Below, one piece after another: positions 21,358 to 31,200 of a stretch of 64,000 nucleotides of DNA. The notes beneath the pieces are model-generated. The model worked only from the letters and a program-made list of their open reading frames with translations, had not been told where the DNA came from and did not search any database. The position numbers were made by a program, and so were the translations under genes. The DNA lies in contig OX457047.1 in assembly GCA_949752735.1 (NCBI GenBank), positions 12,713,976 through 12,777,975 of the forward strand, written 5' to 3'. Positions within the stretch are counted from its first letter, which is position 1; every line of letters begins with the position of its first letter. This DNA comes from Lumbricus terrestris. Its lineage: Eukaryota; Annelida; Clitellata; Crassiclitellata; Lumbricidae.

Positions 21358-23036
21358 TCCAGAGTCAATCGCTTCTGCAAGAGAGAATACACTATTGAAC
21401 TCTGTGTCGGAGTCCGACTGTGCTTCTTTCGTGATGATCGAGTGGGCAGAGCGTGACAACAAGTCCACTCTTTCTGGGGATAAGGGGAAAGTGTGGCAAA
21501 GCGCCAAGGGCGGTCGGGTGTTGAGCAGCGGCAATGACGCCAGTGACTTGTTGGCGATCCAGCTCCACGCATCAGTTTATGACAGCAGAACCAAACCTCA
21601 CGTAAGCTCCTGGGTGTCCGTCGATGTCCCATGGGTCTGCACTCCTGCGGTCCATTTGAGAAGAAAGGCTGCTGTTATTCTAAACTTGATGTTATTGACT
21701 GGGTGGCTGGTCTAACGAGGGCGTCGTGTGTCTTTGAATCGGCAGTCGTGAACTGATGAGGGGTTCTCCACCATGGATCATCTAACCTCCTCCATACTAT
21801 AGTACTGAGTGCTGCAGATGAGACCCTCCTGTCGTGCCGTGTGCTAATGTGCACTGCGAACATGTTTCGACACTATATACCTGGTTGACAGTGAGAGTCC
21901 AATGGCACCGAGTGTCTGTGAAACCTAGGCACCACGTTCAGGACAAGGCCATACCCATTTCGAACCAGTACATCTACAAATTCTTGAAGAAGAAACGTCG
22001 GCAAGAGGTCGAGTTTGCACCGCGCAGGGCTTAAAGTGTGCCTGGACGGTCATGGACGGCGTCCATGCACTTGTTTAAAAATCTGAATGCCGTCCAGCCA
22101 CTTATTGGCCAGCAATGACTGGAAAGGTAAGGGGCGTCCAGGCATTTCTTTTGGAGAGGTAAGGGGCGTCCAGGCACTTATTTTTCCACATTTTATGCAC
22201 TGGCACCGCGTGATACAAGCGGCAGACGGTGAGCGTGACAAGATGCTGGCAACTAAGAAACATGAAAAACTTATCGTCAAAGATCGATTTCTCTTTATTA
22301 GAACAGCAATGCCAGTGTCAAGTAGCAAGCTCTCGATTGGTCTAGAGCAGCGTTTCCCAAACTTTTTGGGCCACGGAACCCTTCGTGTCCTAATATTTTC
22401 TTGCGAAACCCCAGTCTCAACTAAACGCACTGAAGCATGCATAGCGCCTAAGAAGCATACTAATAGGCCTACCAGTACCAAAACACTATTGCCGAAAGTT
22501 TATTTCTCTTATATGAAAATTAAGTCGAACTGTTTTGAAAACCACGACCAGTGGATCACAACACTGAGAGTAACGCACATGAAGTTAAGAATACAAACAG
22601 CTCTTTTCTTCTTATGCTTTTTTTTGTCTAAAATTGGCTTGACACTTGAAAGCCGGATTCTTACTGTCAGCTGTATCATTTGAATCAACAAGAGCGGCCT
22701 AGAACCCAAGCTTATGAGACAGTTTCTGAACTTTAGTAAACTTTTACACCAACAAATAAATTTATTATTTTTTGCAAGTGCTGTTCGATAATCTGACTTG
22801 GCGGTAGGCCTACTTTTTAAGCTGTAGTGTTTAGGCCTAGTCGTGCTCAGATTAGCTTCGTCTGGATAACGATAAAAAAAGATGGCTGCGTCCCTGTTCA
22901 AATTTACAGCTCTGACGTATACGTGTGTCTCAGCAGTAGGCCTAATTGATGTCTATAAATTGTAACGTAGCTGGATTTCTAATGGGCAATGAAAGAGGCA
23001 CCCCATGCGCTGTGTTCTAGGTAGCCCTACCCTCTC
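21358..23036. other. Unassigned stretch right of the MULE
   Basis: No family was recognised. An open stretch ending at 22034 (+) with the C-terminus KKKRRQEVEFAPRRA and one at 21395-21715 look gene-like but match nothing I know. Three GTAAGGGGCGTCCAGGCA-like repeats lie at 22075-22195. At 22347 CAGCGTTTCCCAAACTTTTT resembles a hAT left terminus, but no partner end was found. Confidence 0.35.
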
Positions 23037-23454
23037 ACTGGGGACATTTTATCCGGGACTTTTTTGTCCGGGAACATTTTATCCGGGGACATTTTGTCCG
23101 GGGACATCTTGTCCGGGGACATCTTGTCCGGGGACATCTTGTCCGGGAACTTTATGTCCGGGAACTTTTTGTCCTGGGAACATTTTGTCCGTCCACGAAA
23201 ATTTGAAATATAAACAGTGTGTTTGAAGCATCTCAGAGATGAGCTGGCGCAAACAAGCCTGTCTGGACAGGGTTTTTTTTACAAAAGGAGTGGCACCGCT
23301 CAGAAAGACAAAAATCATGAGAATTCTGAATTGGTTAAACTTTGAATTTAACTTTTTAAATTTGCAATTAAATGAGAATTAAATTTAGAAATAAGTAAAA
23401 TGCTATTATATGGATGTTTTAATTATTGAAACAAACCCCGAAATATATGTATTG

Positions 23455-23605
23455 CAGGCTGTCTGTTCAGTTGGTATAGTTAAGATCTATGTATTCTGTA
23501 ATTTGAATTCCTGTAAATTGCTTCAACTGCATAATTGTACACTGTAACCGGTTGTGGTCTATCAACCGGATTGTTGATTAAACGAAAATTATTATTATAA
23601 ATAAC
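23455..23605 (+). mobile_element. SINE 3' half
   Basis: Starting TGCAGGCTGTCTGTTCAGTT, running to AACCGGTTGTGGTCTATCAACCGG and ending with AAAATTATTATTAT, this matches the complement of 59811-59975, the 3' part of the tRNA-derived SINE there. The tRNA head is missing. Confidence 0.75.
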
Positions 23606-23869
23606 CTTCTTATAAATAACCTTCTAATAGTCTTTGTGTAATAATTATAGGTCACTTTTTTGCACCCGCCATTTCAGTTAGAGGTCCGCGAGGCATAGCA
23701 GTCTTCGAGCTTCAGCAAAAAATTATTGCCGGTCTGTGGCCTGCAGAAGTTTGAGAACCACTGGAGTAGATGCAGTGCAATCTTTCTGTAGGCTACCTTT
23801 TAGTGATTTCCTAAAGGGGTTGTATCCATAATAGCTTAAATTGTTTACTCATTTACTTACTTACCTATC

Positions 23870-24773
23870 TAGCTATATGATGTCTTTATTTCGACGTATC
23901 GTTAAGCAAGATTTAGAACTCAAAATGTACAAGCGTGTGATTGGGCAGAAGCTCAATGAAAATGTCAAATTGAAATGCTTGCAACGCAGTCGGCAGCTAC
24001 TTGAGCGGTTTCCTAATGGGAGAAGTGTACGAAGCAACTGGTTTACAGACGAAAAGACATTCACCGTTGCCACTCCAGTTAATTCTTAAAATGACCGTGT
24101 GTTTATTCTGTTGAAACAAAGAAAATGCTAGTCTAGTTCAGGAAAGTCGACTCATACGAGAACGTGACCATTTCAGACGCGGTATCATGGTATCCGTTGG
24201 TGTATCTCGAATGGGGAAAACTAATATTGTGTTCGTTGAACCAGGTGCCATAGTAAACAGTGAATACTATTGTGAACATGTTCTGAGATAATTTGCTGCC
24301 TGTAATTCAAGCGACATGTGGTCGCAATAACTGGACATTACAGCAAGATGGAGCTCCATCTCACACAACCAGTAAATACAATCAACTTTCTTCGTCAGGA
24401 GAATGTTGACTTCATCGAGCCAGACATGTGGCCACCGAACAGTCCTGATTTAAACTCAGTAGATTATGCCATATGGTGTGCTTTGCAAGAAAAAGTCTAC
24501 CTTCGGCGAAAATTTACCACAGTTGAGCAGCTCAAGTTGGCAATAATCGAAGAATGGAGAAATCTGGGGCAGCACTTTATTGACAGTAGTATAAACGAGT
24601 TGCGTCGACGCTTAAAAAAACTCGTTGAGAACCAAGGAGGACACATTGAACATGATTTCTGATTAGCTAAATACTTGGCAAACAAAAATACATGAAACAA
24701 ATATAATTAACTGAATTATATTTGTAAATAACTCGTAGGCTACAAGATGTTATCACTTTTTTTGGCCCACCCT
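23870..24773 (+). mobile_element. mariner/Tc1-like transposon, 5'-truncated, decayed
   Basis: The + strand keeps most of a DDE transposase in several frames. WFTDEKTFTVATPVN has the first Asp, LQQDGAPSHTT (near 24340) the second, and WPPNSPDLNSVDYAIWCALQ the third. The second and third acids are about 37 codons apart (112 nt, with one frameshift), suggesting a DD37D-type enzyme. The C-terminus reads INELRRRLKKLVENQGGHIE and then a stop at 24662. The right terminus GGCCCACCCTGTA ends near 24773 and resembles the 4217-5233 element. The left TIR was not found. Confidence 0.87.
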
Positions 24774-24892
24774 GTATATATACCATCCTATGGTGGAAAT
24801 GGTACGACGCTGAACAGAAAAAGTATGCAACTGATGTAATAGTAATATTTAGTGTCCTGCTTATGCTTCATGGTGATTGTTTCTTTTTGCAG

Positions 24893-25058
24893 GATCAAAA
24901 AGCGTGCAAAATACAGCAGGAGACGAGCATATGATGAAGATGAGGATATTGATTACATCAATGAAAGAAACATGAAGTTCAACAAGAAGCTGGAACGCTT
25001 TTATGGAAAATACACAACAGAAATCAAGCAGAACCTTGAACGTGGCACAGCGATCTAA
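24893..25058 (+). CDS. SYF2: SYF2, terminal coding exon
   Basis: The acceptor is TTTTTGCAG at 24884-24892. The first base completes a Gln codon. The exon encodes [20 protein letters not shown], then [20 protein letters not shown], then [14 protein letters not shown] and TAA at 25056-25058. This is the strongest match of the gene: human SYF2 ends [20 protein letters not shown]...[12 protein letters not shown]. The SYF2 C-terminal domain ends exactly here, with no extension. No canonical AATAAA was seen within the next 300 bp; a CATAAA variant near 25125 is the only candidate. Confidence 0.98.
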
Positions 25059-25384
25059 TCTCCTTTTGACCTTATGCGGGGCGATTAGTACTACATTTTC
25101 AAATAAGCTGTGACTATATCACCACATAAAAGTGAATTGTGTATTAGAGTTAAAAATAGTTTGAAATTTTATTTCTCACAAGTTTTACAAACAACTTTTG
25201 TTATCTTTTTGATTAATTACAGGCTACATATATGTAATTTGTACATTGTATAGATAATTCTCCTGCTACACTGTGAATTCCAGTTTGTAAGTATAAGGTG
25301 CCATGGATGTGACTACGTACTGGAAATCACTAATTACCTAATTATAAGCATTTATTTATAAGTACTGATTTGGTTTGGGACTCC

Positions 25385-25760
25385 ACAGCAGCTCTTAAAA
25401 CTTGACTATGCAATACTCGCTGAAAAGTTTCCTCCCTTTACCTTTGCGTCTTTTGTCCGAAACTTGGGTGTTACACTAGATCTCTTACCTTTACTGAACA
25501 CATTTCCAAGCTTACTCGCTCATCCTACTTCCGGCTAAGGCATCTCAGGGCTATTTGCAGATCTGTGTTATCTTTAACTTTTAATAGCTCAATTGTTCAC
25601 TCATTTGTCTGATAGACTACTGTAGTTCCCTCCTCATTGGCTTTCTAAGGTTTGTCTATTTCCTCTACAGTTTGTGCTCAATGATGCTGCTCGCATCCTC
25701 GATTCTCCTACATCTCTACATTCATGACTGAACAACTTCACTGATTCCCTCACTGCCTGT
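25385..25760 (+). mobile_element. CR1/L2-type LINE, degraded ORF2 fragment
   Basis: The translation FPPFTFASFVRNLGVTLD, then HISKLTRSSYFRLRHLRAIC and IDYCSSLLIGF corresponds to the thumb/linker of CR1/L2 ORF2. There are several frameshifts and no tail. Confidence 0.72.
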
Positions 25761-26101
25761 TTACGTGACTCAATTCAGATGCTTTGCCCGGTGCAAAGTT
25801 ACCTCTCTATTGAGTAGACTTCACCATTTATAAGACTTTTAGTGTTTCCATTTTCACTGGGAGTAACTTTACAAATAACAGTTTTGGACATTTTAAAGTT
25901 AGTTGTGATGTCGTCGTCTGTTGACTCAACCCCCTCGTGTGTATACACGACATCGCAGTCATGTGCACACGATCGTTGTACCACAATGTACGGCTGCACG
26001 CGCAGCGCTATTTTTCGACTGCACCTGTGGTGGCTGGCTAGAGACAGGGTGGTCTGTTTGTCATTGAGGCCCTTGGACCAGCCTACTACGTCGAGGCCCT
26101 C

Positions 26102-26167
26102 CTACTACATAAATGACCATTCTAACAACATCTTACTACATAAATGACCATTCTAACAGCATCTTGC
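26102..26167. repeat. Two tandem 33-bp copies
   Basis: TACTACATAAATGACCATTC followed by TAACA(A/G)CATCTT occurs twice in tandem with few differences. The origin is unknown. Confidence 0.8.
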
Positions 26168-26199
26168 TACATGTCATGTCACTACGCTGACGTCGCTTC

Positions 26200-26576
26200 A
26201 CGACGGTTGGCTGCATGAGTGGACCAATTTACTCCAGCAAGATCTGTTCTTTACCGTCCTCAATAGCGCCGCTCCAGATTGGCCGGTCCACAACGTAATG
26301 TTATCAAGCCAGCATATTCTGGGTCTACCGCGGCTACGAACACCCTGCACCAGTCCCGTCATGACACTATTTTCAATATTGTCCGGCTGTCGCAGGATGT
26401 GGCCAAAGTATTGTAATTTCCGGGTTTTGACATGACGTAATAACTCGCATTTTGTCCCTGCTAATTTGTAAACTCGTTCATTAGTCAACATTTCGGTCCA
26501 TGAAATACGTAGTAATTTCCTAATGCATTTGTTTTCGAAAGCCTGTATAAGTTTTTCTTCCTCCTTCTTCAGTGTC

Positions 26577-26580
<4 letters not shown>
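26200..26580 (-). mobile_element. RTE-like LINE, 3' end of ORF2
   Basis: Minus-strand residues KCIRKLLRISWTEMLTNERV and TRKLQYFGHILRQPDNIENS lead to GVRSRGRPRICWLDNITLW and a stop at 26198. The fragment directly abuts a (TA)n tract on its 5' side. Confidence 0.82.

Positions 26581-26661
<81 letters not shown>
26581..26661. repeat. (TA)n microsatellite, about 80 bp
   Basis: A near-perfect run of TA dinucleotides. Assembly length may be unreliable here. Confidence 0.97.
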
Positions 26662-26664
<3 letters not shown>

Positions 26665-26734
26665 CAGTTGTGGTGCCGGAGACTGTTACAAGTTGCAAAG
26701 TGTGAGCCAAACCATTCATTCATTTCAAACACTT

Positions 26735-28876
26735 ATATAGCGCTTCTTCAAGAGTAACTACTCAGAAGCGCTCCCGACCCAACCACGGTTAAAAAGAATA
26801 GTTTTAAGAGCAGAGTAGAACGTAGTCTCAAAGGCTCTAGGCACAAGACGTAGTTCCACAGGAAGCCCATTCCAGGTTATAGGGCCAATGACAGAAAAGG
26901 CACGGTGCTGTGTAATAGAAGTGCGTGACCAGGGGACAAGAAGCTGAGCCTGTTTAGAAGAGCGGAGAGAGCCACGGCGCTGAACGTTCAGGGTGGAGCA
27001 ACAGAGCTCCTGCAAATAGACAGGGGCCACACCCGCAAGACAGCGCCAAACCAAGGAAGATATCCGGTAAGTGATCCTTTGTGAAAAAGGGAGCCAATGC
27101 AAGACATCCCGCAGTAACATGACCGAATCTTGGGATGCGACCAACAAGGCGTGCCGCAGAGCGCAAGACCCGATCCATGCACCCAACCCGAGTCACCGGA
27201 AGACCCACATAGAGGGCGCTGCAGTAGTCCAGACGAGAGACGACAAAAGAATGGACTAGCGTTAAGGCAGCATTGAAGGTCAAGGAGCGGAGCACCACTC
27301 TAAGCTGACGCAATTGGTAGTAGCAACTGCGGCATAGCAGGTTGATATGCTGCGTAAAAGTAAGTTCTTGGTCCAATGTGACTCCAAGATCCCGGACAGA
27401 GGAAGAGAAGGTAAAGTGAGGGAACTCTCGAGCAAGAACCTCCAGGTCAATTTTAGCGAGCTGTTGGCGTGTGCCAAACCAAATAAATTGGGTTTTGGTA
27501 GAGTTTAGCACTTTAGCCAAAGGCGATTGGAGGACATCCAGGCCTCCAAAGCCTCCATTGTCCGGCTCATGACCCTAACAGTGGATAGGGCTGCTGGCGC
27601 AAGACAATGCAAATACGCTTGCAGGTCATCCGCATAGGATTGGCTCAGGACAGAAGAAGCGGCAAGGAGAGAACCAAGATCAGCAGTATAAATAATATAT
27701 AAGAGTGGGCCCAGGACAGAACCCTGGGGCAGGCCAAACGGAGCAGGAACCCACGGAGTCCTGGTGGACCCGTAGACCACAGAGAAGGAACGGTCGTGGA
27801 GGAAGGAGCCAAGCCAGTCGAGAAAGTTCCCAGAAAGACCGAACGAGGTTGATAGGCGTTTTTGAAGGATATCGTGATCCACAGTATCGAAAGCCGCACT
27901 CACATCAAATAGTGCTAAAAGGGTGACCTCTGATTTATCAATTGCCCCATAGATATCAGAAAGGAGGCGAACTAACAGGGTTTCCGTGTAGTGACCCTTA
28001 CGAAAACCAGATTGAAAAATCGGCAGTAAATTGTTCACATCAAGATAAGCTGTTAATTGAGAAGCAACAATCTTCTCAATTACTTTAGACAGAAACGAAA
28101 CATTCGCAATGGGCCTAAAGTTGGCAGGATCTGACAAGTCCAGTCCTTCACGCTTCGGAACAGGAACAGGAACAGTGATGAACTTCTTCTGCGACGAAGG
28201 AAGTACTCCCTCTTGAAGAGAGCGGTTACAGAGGACTGTAAGGAAAGGAAGGAAGACGTCGATGAACTCTTGCAGAAGGAATGACGGAAGAGGATCGAGG
28301 TCGCAGGTTTTAGGAGCTGAAGCTAAGATGATTCGCTTTAGCTCCTCGCTGGATATTGGACTAAGAGCTGAGAGAGAGCATCCCGTAGGAGGGAACTCAG
28401 GCGGAGGAGAGCCAGCCGTGCCATCGCGAACCGACTTGACTTTCGAGGTGAAGACGTCCAAGTATTCACCAGCTGTGAACAGCGGTGTAGCAGGTCGGCT
28501 TCCGGGATGAGACCGACCGAGAAGGTCATTGAATGTAGCCCAGAGTTTTCTGGGCTCTTTGGAATGATGGCTGATCTTATTCTCCCAATATAGTGTCTCC
28601 TTCTCCCTGTATCGACGGTGCATCTCTCGGACGAATTTCACCCAGTCAGCATGGTCGGCAGGCGATTTTGAACGTCTGTAGAGTCTCTCACGACGGCGAG
28701 CTTGACGTCGGAGAGCGCGACACTCAGCGTCAAACCAAGGCGTTAATCCAGAGCGCCGCATCTTGGCCGGATGAGAGGGAAGTAGATTGTTGACGAGAGT
28801 CGTCATAGATGTCTCATATTCGTCGAAGAGGTCAGCGACCTATGCATCGGACAGGCTGGACGGGTCAGCGATGGCT
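26735..28876 (-). mobile_element. CR1/L2-type LINE, long ORF2, interrupted 5'
   Basis: 28806-27505 (minus) reads MTTLVNNLLPSHPAKMRRSG and LTPWFDAECRALRRQARRRE, the linker between endonuclease and RT. RT follows with NFRPIANVSFLSKVIEKIVA, FDVSAAFDTVDHD, GLPQGSVLGPLLYIIYT and the catalytic QSYADDLQAY. A frameshift near 27515 leads to the thumb and C-terminus (27520-26954 and 27186-26758). The 3' tail is at 26735-26770. The frame continues into 31134-31200 on the other side of a 2.26-kb insertion at 28877, where FRQALLNIPAIAD joins PSSLSDA...DLFDEYET. The extra stops and frameshift make it inactive. Confidence 0.92.
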
Positions 28877-29139
28877 ATACCCCGCAGTCGATCGAGTCGT
28901 GGGCTACGATCGACTTGGCTCGCGCGACGATCGACTCGATCGACTTTGTCGACTCGCCGACCTCTCGGCGACTCGATCGACTTGGCTCGGCCGACGATCG
29001 ACTTCGTCGACTCGCCGACCTCTCGACGACTCGATCGACTTGGCTAGGCCGACGATCGACTCGATCGACTTCGCGTCGACTTGGCCTAGTTTTGTCTCTT
29101 GCTCACTTCTGCAGTTATGTGTCTCAAAATGAAATTATA

Positions 29140-30300
29140 CGATAGTAGATCTGTGTCATAATCTGTGTGACGTCACGATAAGCCTAATTTCGTATATTCT
29201 CAGTGGATTTATAGTGGATTTGCACTGTAATCGTAGTGACGTCACAATAGGCCTCGTTTTAGATTCTGTTGATGAACTTCAATAATTATTACGGTAGATC
29301 TGTGTAATAATCGAAGTGACGTCACAATAGACTTAGTTTATACTCTCAAAATAAGTACATTTTGAGAGTATAAACTAGGCCTATTGTGACGTCACTTTGA
29401 TTATTACACAGATCTACCGTAATAATTTATCTGCATGATACCTGCATCATGTAAATGTAATGCAATGTAAACATGTAATGTAAATCTTCGAGAATTTCTC
29501 AGCGCTCACAAAAGCCACGTCATGGAGACCAGCTTATTCACCGGCGCTCATAATCGGAGTTAGTCACAATAGGCCTAGTTTATTCTCAAAGTGAACTTCT
29601 TTAACAGTAGATCTGTATAATGATCTAAGTTACGTCACAATGGACCTAGCTAGTTTTATATTCTCAAACTGGAAGTATAATAATAGATTAAATTTTGTCT
29701 CATAATCAGAACCATGTTGCGCTTAAACAGCCCCCTGCAGTTTTGTATTATGAAAATGAAATAATATGACAGCAGAGCTGTATCATAATCGAAATGACGC
29801 CACAATAGACATAGTTTCATTTTCTCGGTGAACTTATTTTAAAAAGCAGAATTGTATCATAATCGAAGTGACGTCATAAAAGCGAAAGTAAAACGGGGCG
29901 TTTTACTTTCGCAAAATGAACGTAATATACTGGCAGATCTGTGTAATAATCGAAGTGACGCCACAATAAGCCTTGTTTATATTCTCAAAATGCACTTCTA
30001 TAATTAATAGTACATTTGTATTATAATCGAAGTGACGTCACAATAGGCTTAGTTTTTTAATTCTCGAAGTCAATTTATTATGTAATTGTAAAATTGCATC
30101 ATAATCAGAGTGACGTTACAATAAGCATAGGCCTAGTTTTGTATTCTAAAAATTAATGAAATTATATGATAGTAGATCTGTATCCTGATCAAAGTGACGC
30201 CCCAATAGGCCTAATTTCGTTTTCTCTGTGAACTGATTTAATTGCAGAATTGTATCATAATCGAAGTGACGTCATAAAAGGTCCCGTTTTATACTCTCAA
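29140..30300. repeat. Diverged tandem array carrying TGACGTCA
   Basis: Roughly a dozen units of about 70-120 bp share GATCTGTGTAATAATCGAAG, TGACGTCACAATAGGCCTAG and TTTTATTCTC-like parts. The exact octamer TGACGTCA occurs at 29168, 29237, 29317, 29387, 29869, 30033 and 30267, with one-base variants in other units. The array fills the interior of the element at 28877-31133. Confidence 0.88.
29296..29436. repeat. Near-perfect inverted repeat, about 65-bp arms
   Basis: AATTATTACGGTAGATCTGT ... TATACTCTCAAAA on the left mirrors TTTGAGAGTATAAACTAGGC ... ACAGATCTACCGTAATAATT on the right, around a short centre (ATAAGTACA). It looks like one array unit duplicated head to head. Confidence 0.92.
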
Positions 30301-30356
30301 AAATTAACATCTACATGTATGGAAGCCTATAATAGTAGACATGTATCCTGCTCATT

Positions 30357-30663
30357 CAGAAGCGGATCCAAGGGGGAAAATCCAGCAATGCCACACCCCA
30401 TTCAGAGATTTGCATAGGACGTGACCCTCTCCCCATCAGGTTTCAAGAAGCTGTAAATCAACGCAACTGAAACAGGAAGGTGAGAGAGAAAGTAGCACAT
30501 GACTAAAAAGTCATCGTATTTTAAATAACCGGAATTGCCACAGATTTTTTTCATTTTTGGGGGTGAAAGACGAAAAAAGATTTTTTTCCGCGGAAGACCA
30601 ACGAAAATTTTTTGGCGGCCAAAGACCAAAAATCTCCGTCGAAAATTTCTGTATCCGCCCCTG
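30357..30663. mobile_element. hAT-type MITE (CAGGGGCGGATCC family), diverged
   Basis: The ends are CAGAAGCGGATCCAAGGGGG and TTTCTGTATCCGCCCCTG. The flanks TGCTCATT and TACTCGTT match at 6 of 8 positions. The length is 307 bp. It is related to 16592-16955 and 38039-38405. Confidence 0.82.
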
Positions 30664-31133
30664 TACTCGTTCAACTCAAATCGAAAGCGTACGTCTATGG
30701 TCAACTTGAACAGTTCCACTAACACGAAATCGCAAAATGCCAAAAGGTTCATTAGCTGCACTCGTGTGTAAAAACTTAATTACGTCATTATATCATGTAG
30801 GTCACTTTGAGACTTCAAGGAAGAGTAGGCCTAGGCATAAGTAAAATATTTCTAAGTCAACTCGAGTAGATGAAACAACGATCGAATCGACTTAGCAAGA
30901 CTCGCGATCGACTCGACTTTCAAGTCGACGATATTTCGATCGACTCGACTTGGCAAGACTCACGATCGACTCGACTTGGAAGTCGATCGAGTCGACGATT
31001 TTTCGATCGACTCGACTTGGCGAGACTCACGATCGACTCGACTTGCAAGTCGATCGAATCGACGATTTTTCGATCGACTCGACTTGGCCGAGTTATGATC
31101 GACTCGATCGATCGACTCGATCGACTGCGGGGT

Positions 31134-31200
31134 ATAGCGATGGCAGGAATATTGAGAAGCGCCTGTCGAAACGCCAATCAAACCATCATGGACGCCTAGA
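31134..31200 (-). mobile_element. LINE ORF2 segment displaced by the insertion at 28877
   Basis: The minus strand reads FRQALLNIPAIA directly across the duplicated AGCGATGGC. This is the N-terminal continuation of the ORF2 that resumes at 28876. Earlier sequence is lost; stops appear upstream and no endonuclease is visible. Confidence 0.78.

Larger units (their letters stand above)
18196..23197. mobile_element. Element with GGACAAAA/GTCCCC repeat arrays at its ends
   Basis: Tandem units like GTCCCCGGACAAAAA occupy 18197-18267 on the left. The inverted form (GGGGACATTTTGTCC) occupies 23037-23197 on the right. The right outer end reads, on the minus strand, CGTGGACGGACAAAATG, matching the left end of the element at 31414. 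The left boundary is decayed and no clear TSD was found. The interior holds LINE remnants, the MULE and unassigned sequence. The identity as one element is inferred from the paired inverted arrays. Confidence 0.65.
18059..23763. mobile_element. Large hAT element hosting nested insertions
   Basis: The left end CAGTGGTTCTCAAAATGG and right end GTTTGAGAACCACTG form the terminal repeat, with a perfect 8-bp duplication GAGTAGAT at 18051-18058 and 23764-23771. The span is 5705 bp. Native sequence appears limited to about 18059-18195 and 23198-23763. The middle is a repeat-ended element (about 18196-23197) that itself contains the MULE at 19072-21348. No hAT transposase is visible. It lies inside the last SYF2 intron. 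Confidence 0.9.
28877..31133. mobile_element. Transposon with CGATCGACTCGACTTGG repeat TIRs in a LINE
   Basis: TATACCCCGCAGTCGATCGA on the left pairs with the reverse complement of GATCGACTGCGGGGTAT on the right. AGCGATGGC is duplicated on both sides (9 bp, by alignment of the junctions). The arms, 28877-29090 and 30870-31133, are tandem units near CGATCGACTCGACTTGG. The middle contains a repeat array with TGACGTCA motifs and a MITE (30357-30663). No transposase was found. The 9-bp TSD and array-like ends resemble the MULE-type elements at 7496 and 19072. Confidence 0.87.

Noticed and set aside
22347..22470. hAT left terminus CAGCGTTTCCCAAAC
   Set aside because: No partner right terminus or duplicated GTCTAGAG was found, so no element is called; mentioned only in the description of the stretch.
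26520..26757. YIYIYI-repeat open frames on both strands
   Set aside because: Translation of the (TA)n microsatellite, with LINE remnants attached.
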